A program made the position numbers and the translations under genes. A stretch of DNA of 6,473 nucleotides. Origin: Rickettsia typhi. GTDB lineage: Bacteria; Pseudomonadota; Alphaproteobacteria; Rickettsiales; UBA1997. The notes under the pieces are model-generated. The model was not told the origin of the DNA. It searched no databases and saw only the letters and a program-made list of their open reading frames with translations. The stretch lies in contig CAMDRL010000076.1 in NCBI GenBank assembly GCA_945906835.1, positions 1 to 6,473 on the forward strand, read 5' to 3'. This document shows, in pieces, positions 5,821-6,473 of this stretch. The first letter of the stretch is position 1; every line of letters begins with the position of its first letter.

Positions 5821-6473
5821 ATGTCATTTACCCAAAAACTTGAAGGCTTGGTTGTAAAACACGCCGAACTAGAAAAAAAATTATCAGATCCAACAGCTTT
5901 AGGCAATGAATATGCCAGAATTTCTAAAGAACATTCTGATTTAACGCCAATTGTTGAATTAATAAATATCTACAAAAAAAATACTCAAGATATTGCTGAT
6001 ATCAAAGAATTGCTTGCTGCTGGCGGCATTGATAAAGATATGAAGGACATGCTTGATCAAGAAAAATTTGATTTAGAGCATAAAATTCCTGAACTTGAAG
6101 AACATATCAAACTTTCGCTTTTACCAAAAGATGCCGCCGATGAAAAGAACGCAATTTTAGAAGTTCGCGCTGGAACTGGCGGTGAAGAGGCGGCACTTTT
6201 TGCTCAAAGACTTTTTGCCATGTATCAAAAATATGCCGAAAAAAATCGTTGGAAATTTGAAGTTTTATCAATTTCTGATACTGGGCTTGGCGGCTATAAA
6301 GACGCTTCTGCAAGCATTACGGGACGAGGGGTTTTCGCGCGTTTAAAATTTGAATCAGGGGTACATCGCGTACAAAGAGTTCCTGAAACTGAAAATCAAG
6401 GTCGCGTTCATACTTCTGCCGCAACAATTGCGGTGCTTCCTGAAGCTGAAGAAGTTGATATTAAAATTGAAGA
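5821..6473 (+). CDS. prfA: Peptide chain release factor 1 (partial, 3' end outside window)
   Basis: RF1 reads UAA and UAG in the ribosomal A site and triggers release of the finished protein. The first 217 residues are present. They cover the N-terminal helical domain (1-105), the [15 protein letters not shown] block at 115-129, [12 protein letters not shown] at 150-161, and [14 protein letters not shown] at 177-190. The PET at 188-190 is the PxT stop-codon recognition motif that marks RF1 rather than RF2, which has SPF. The GGQ catalytic motif would lie just past the window edge. The ATG at 5821 follows an in-frame stop at 5806-5808 and gives a normal N-terminus. It starts seven bases after the TOPRIM gene stop, with no strong ribosome binding site and no room for a promoter in the gap, so it may be read from the cassette promoter or from one inside the TOPRIM gene. 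Confidence 0.97.
   Translation, partial: MSFTQKLEGLVVKHAELEKKLSDPTALGNEYARISKEHSDLTPIVELINIYKKNTQDIADIKELLAAGGIDKDMKDMLDQEKFDLEHKIPELEEHIKLSLLPKDAADEKNAILEVRAGTGGEEAALFAQRLFAMYQKYAEKNRWKFEVLSISDTGLGGYKDASASITGRGVFARLKFESGVHRVQRVPETENQGRVHTSAATIAVLPEAEEVDIKIE

Noticed and set aside
1..6473. CRISPR array, tRNA or rRNA gene
   Set aside because: No regularly spaced direct repeats and no cloverleaf or rRNA-like segment were found on reading both strands.

Overview
The window comes from an AT-rich bacterium, most likely an alphaproteobacterium of the Rickettsiales/Holosporales kind or a similar AT-rich lineage. The main clue is the methionyl-tRNA synthetase: it lacks the zinc-knuckle cysteines, carries KISKS in place of KMSKS, and has alphaproteobacterial-looking blocks around residues 147-215 and 265-315. 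This placement is an inference from remembered family patterns; no search was run.

Minus strand, 174-3927: four genes are read leftward. metG (methionyl-tRNA synthetase) comes first. A 129-base gap follows, holding an imperfect palindromic element. Then comes a tight run of three genes: a membrane-anchored SIMPL/DUF541 protein, xth (exonuclease III) and tsaE (ATPase for the t6A tRNA modification). The three are joined by two 4-base ATGA stop/start overlaps, so they are almost certainly co-transcribed and translationally coupled. Positions 1-173, downstream of tsaE, hold no convincing gene but contain two small hairpins and a short tandem repeat.

Plus strand, 4043-6473: across a 115-base divergent gap from metG lies a two-gene cassette. 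The first gene encodes an AAA/ABC-type ATPase of the OLD/RecF-like family (366 aa). The second encodes a small TOPRIM-like protein of the DUF3226/DUF4435 kind (227 aa). They overlap by 14 bases. Seven bases after the second gene, prfA (peptide chain release factor 1) begins and runs off the window before its GGQ motif.

The most interesting part is the ATPase plus TOPRIM pair. It has the layout of a split OLD nuclease and resembles the ATPase/TOPRIM logic of anti-phage systems such as PARIS (AriA/AriB) and Gabija (GajA). It sits between housekeeping translation genes, looks richer in A+T than conserved parts of metG and prfA, and may share its transcript with prfA. A defence role is inference; the sequence shows the domain architecture, not the function.
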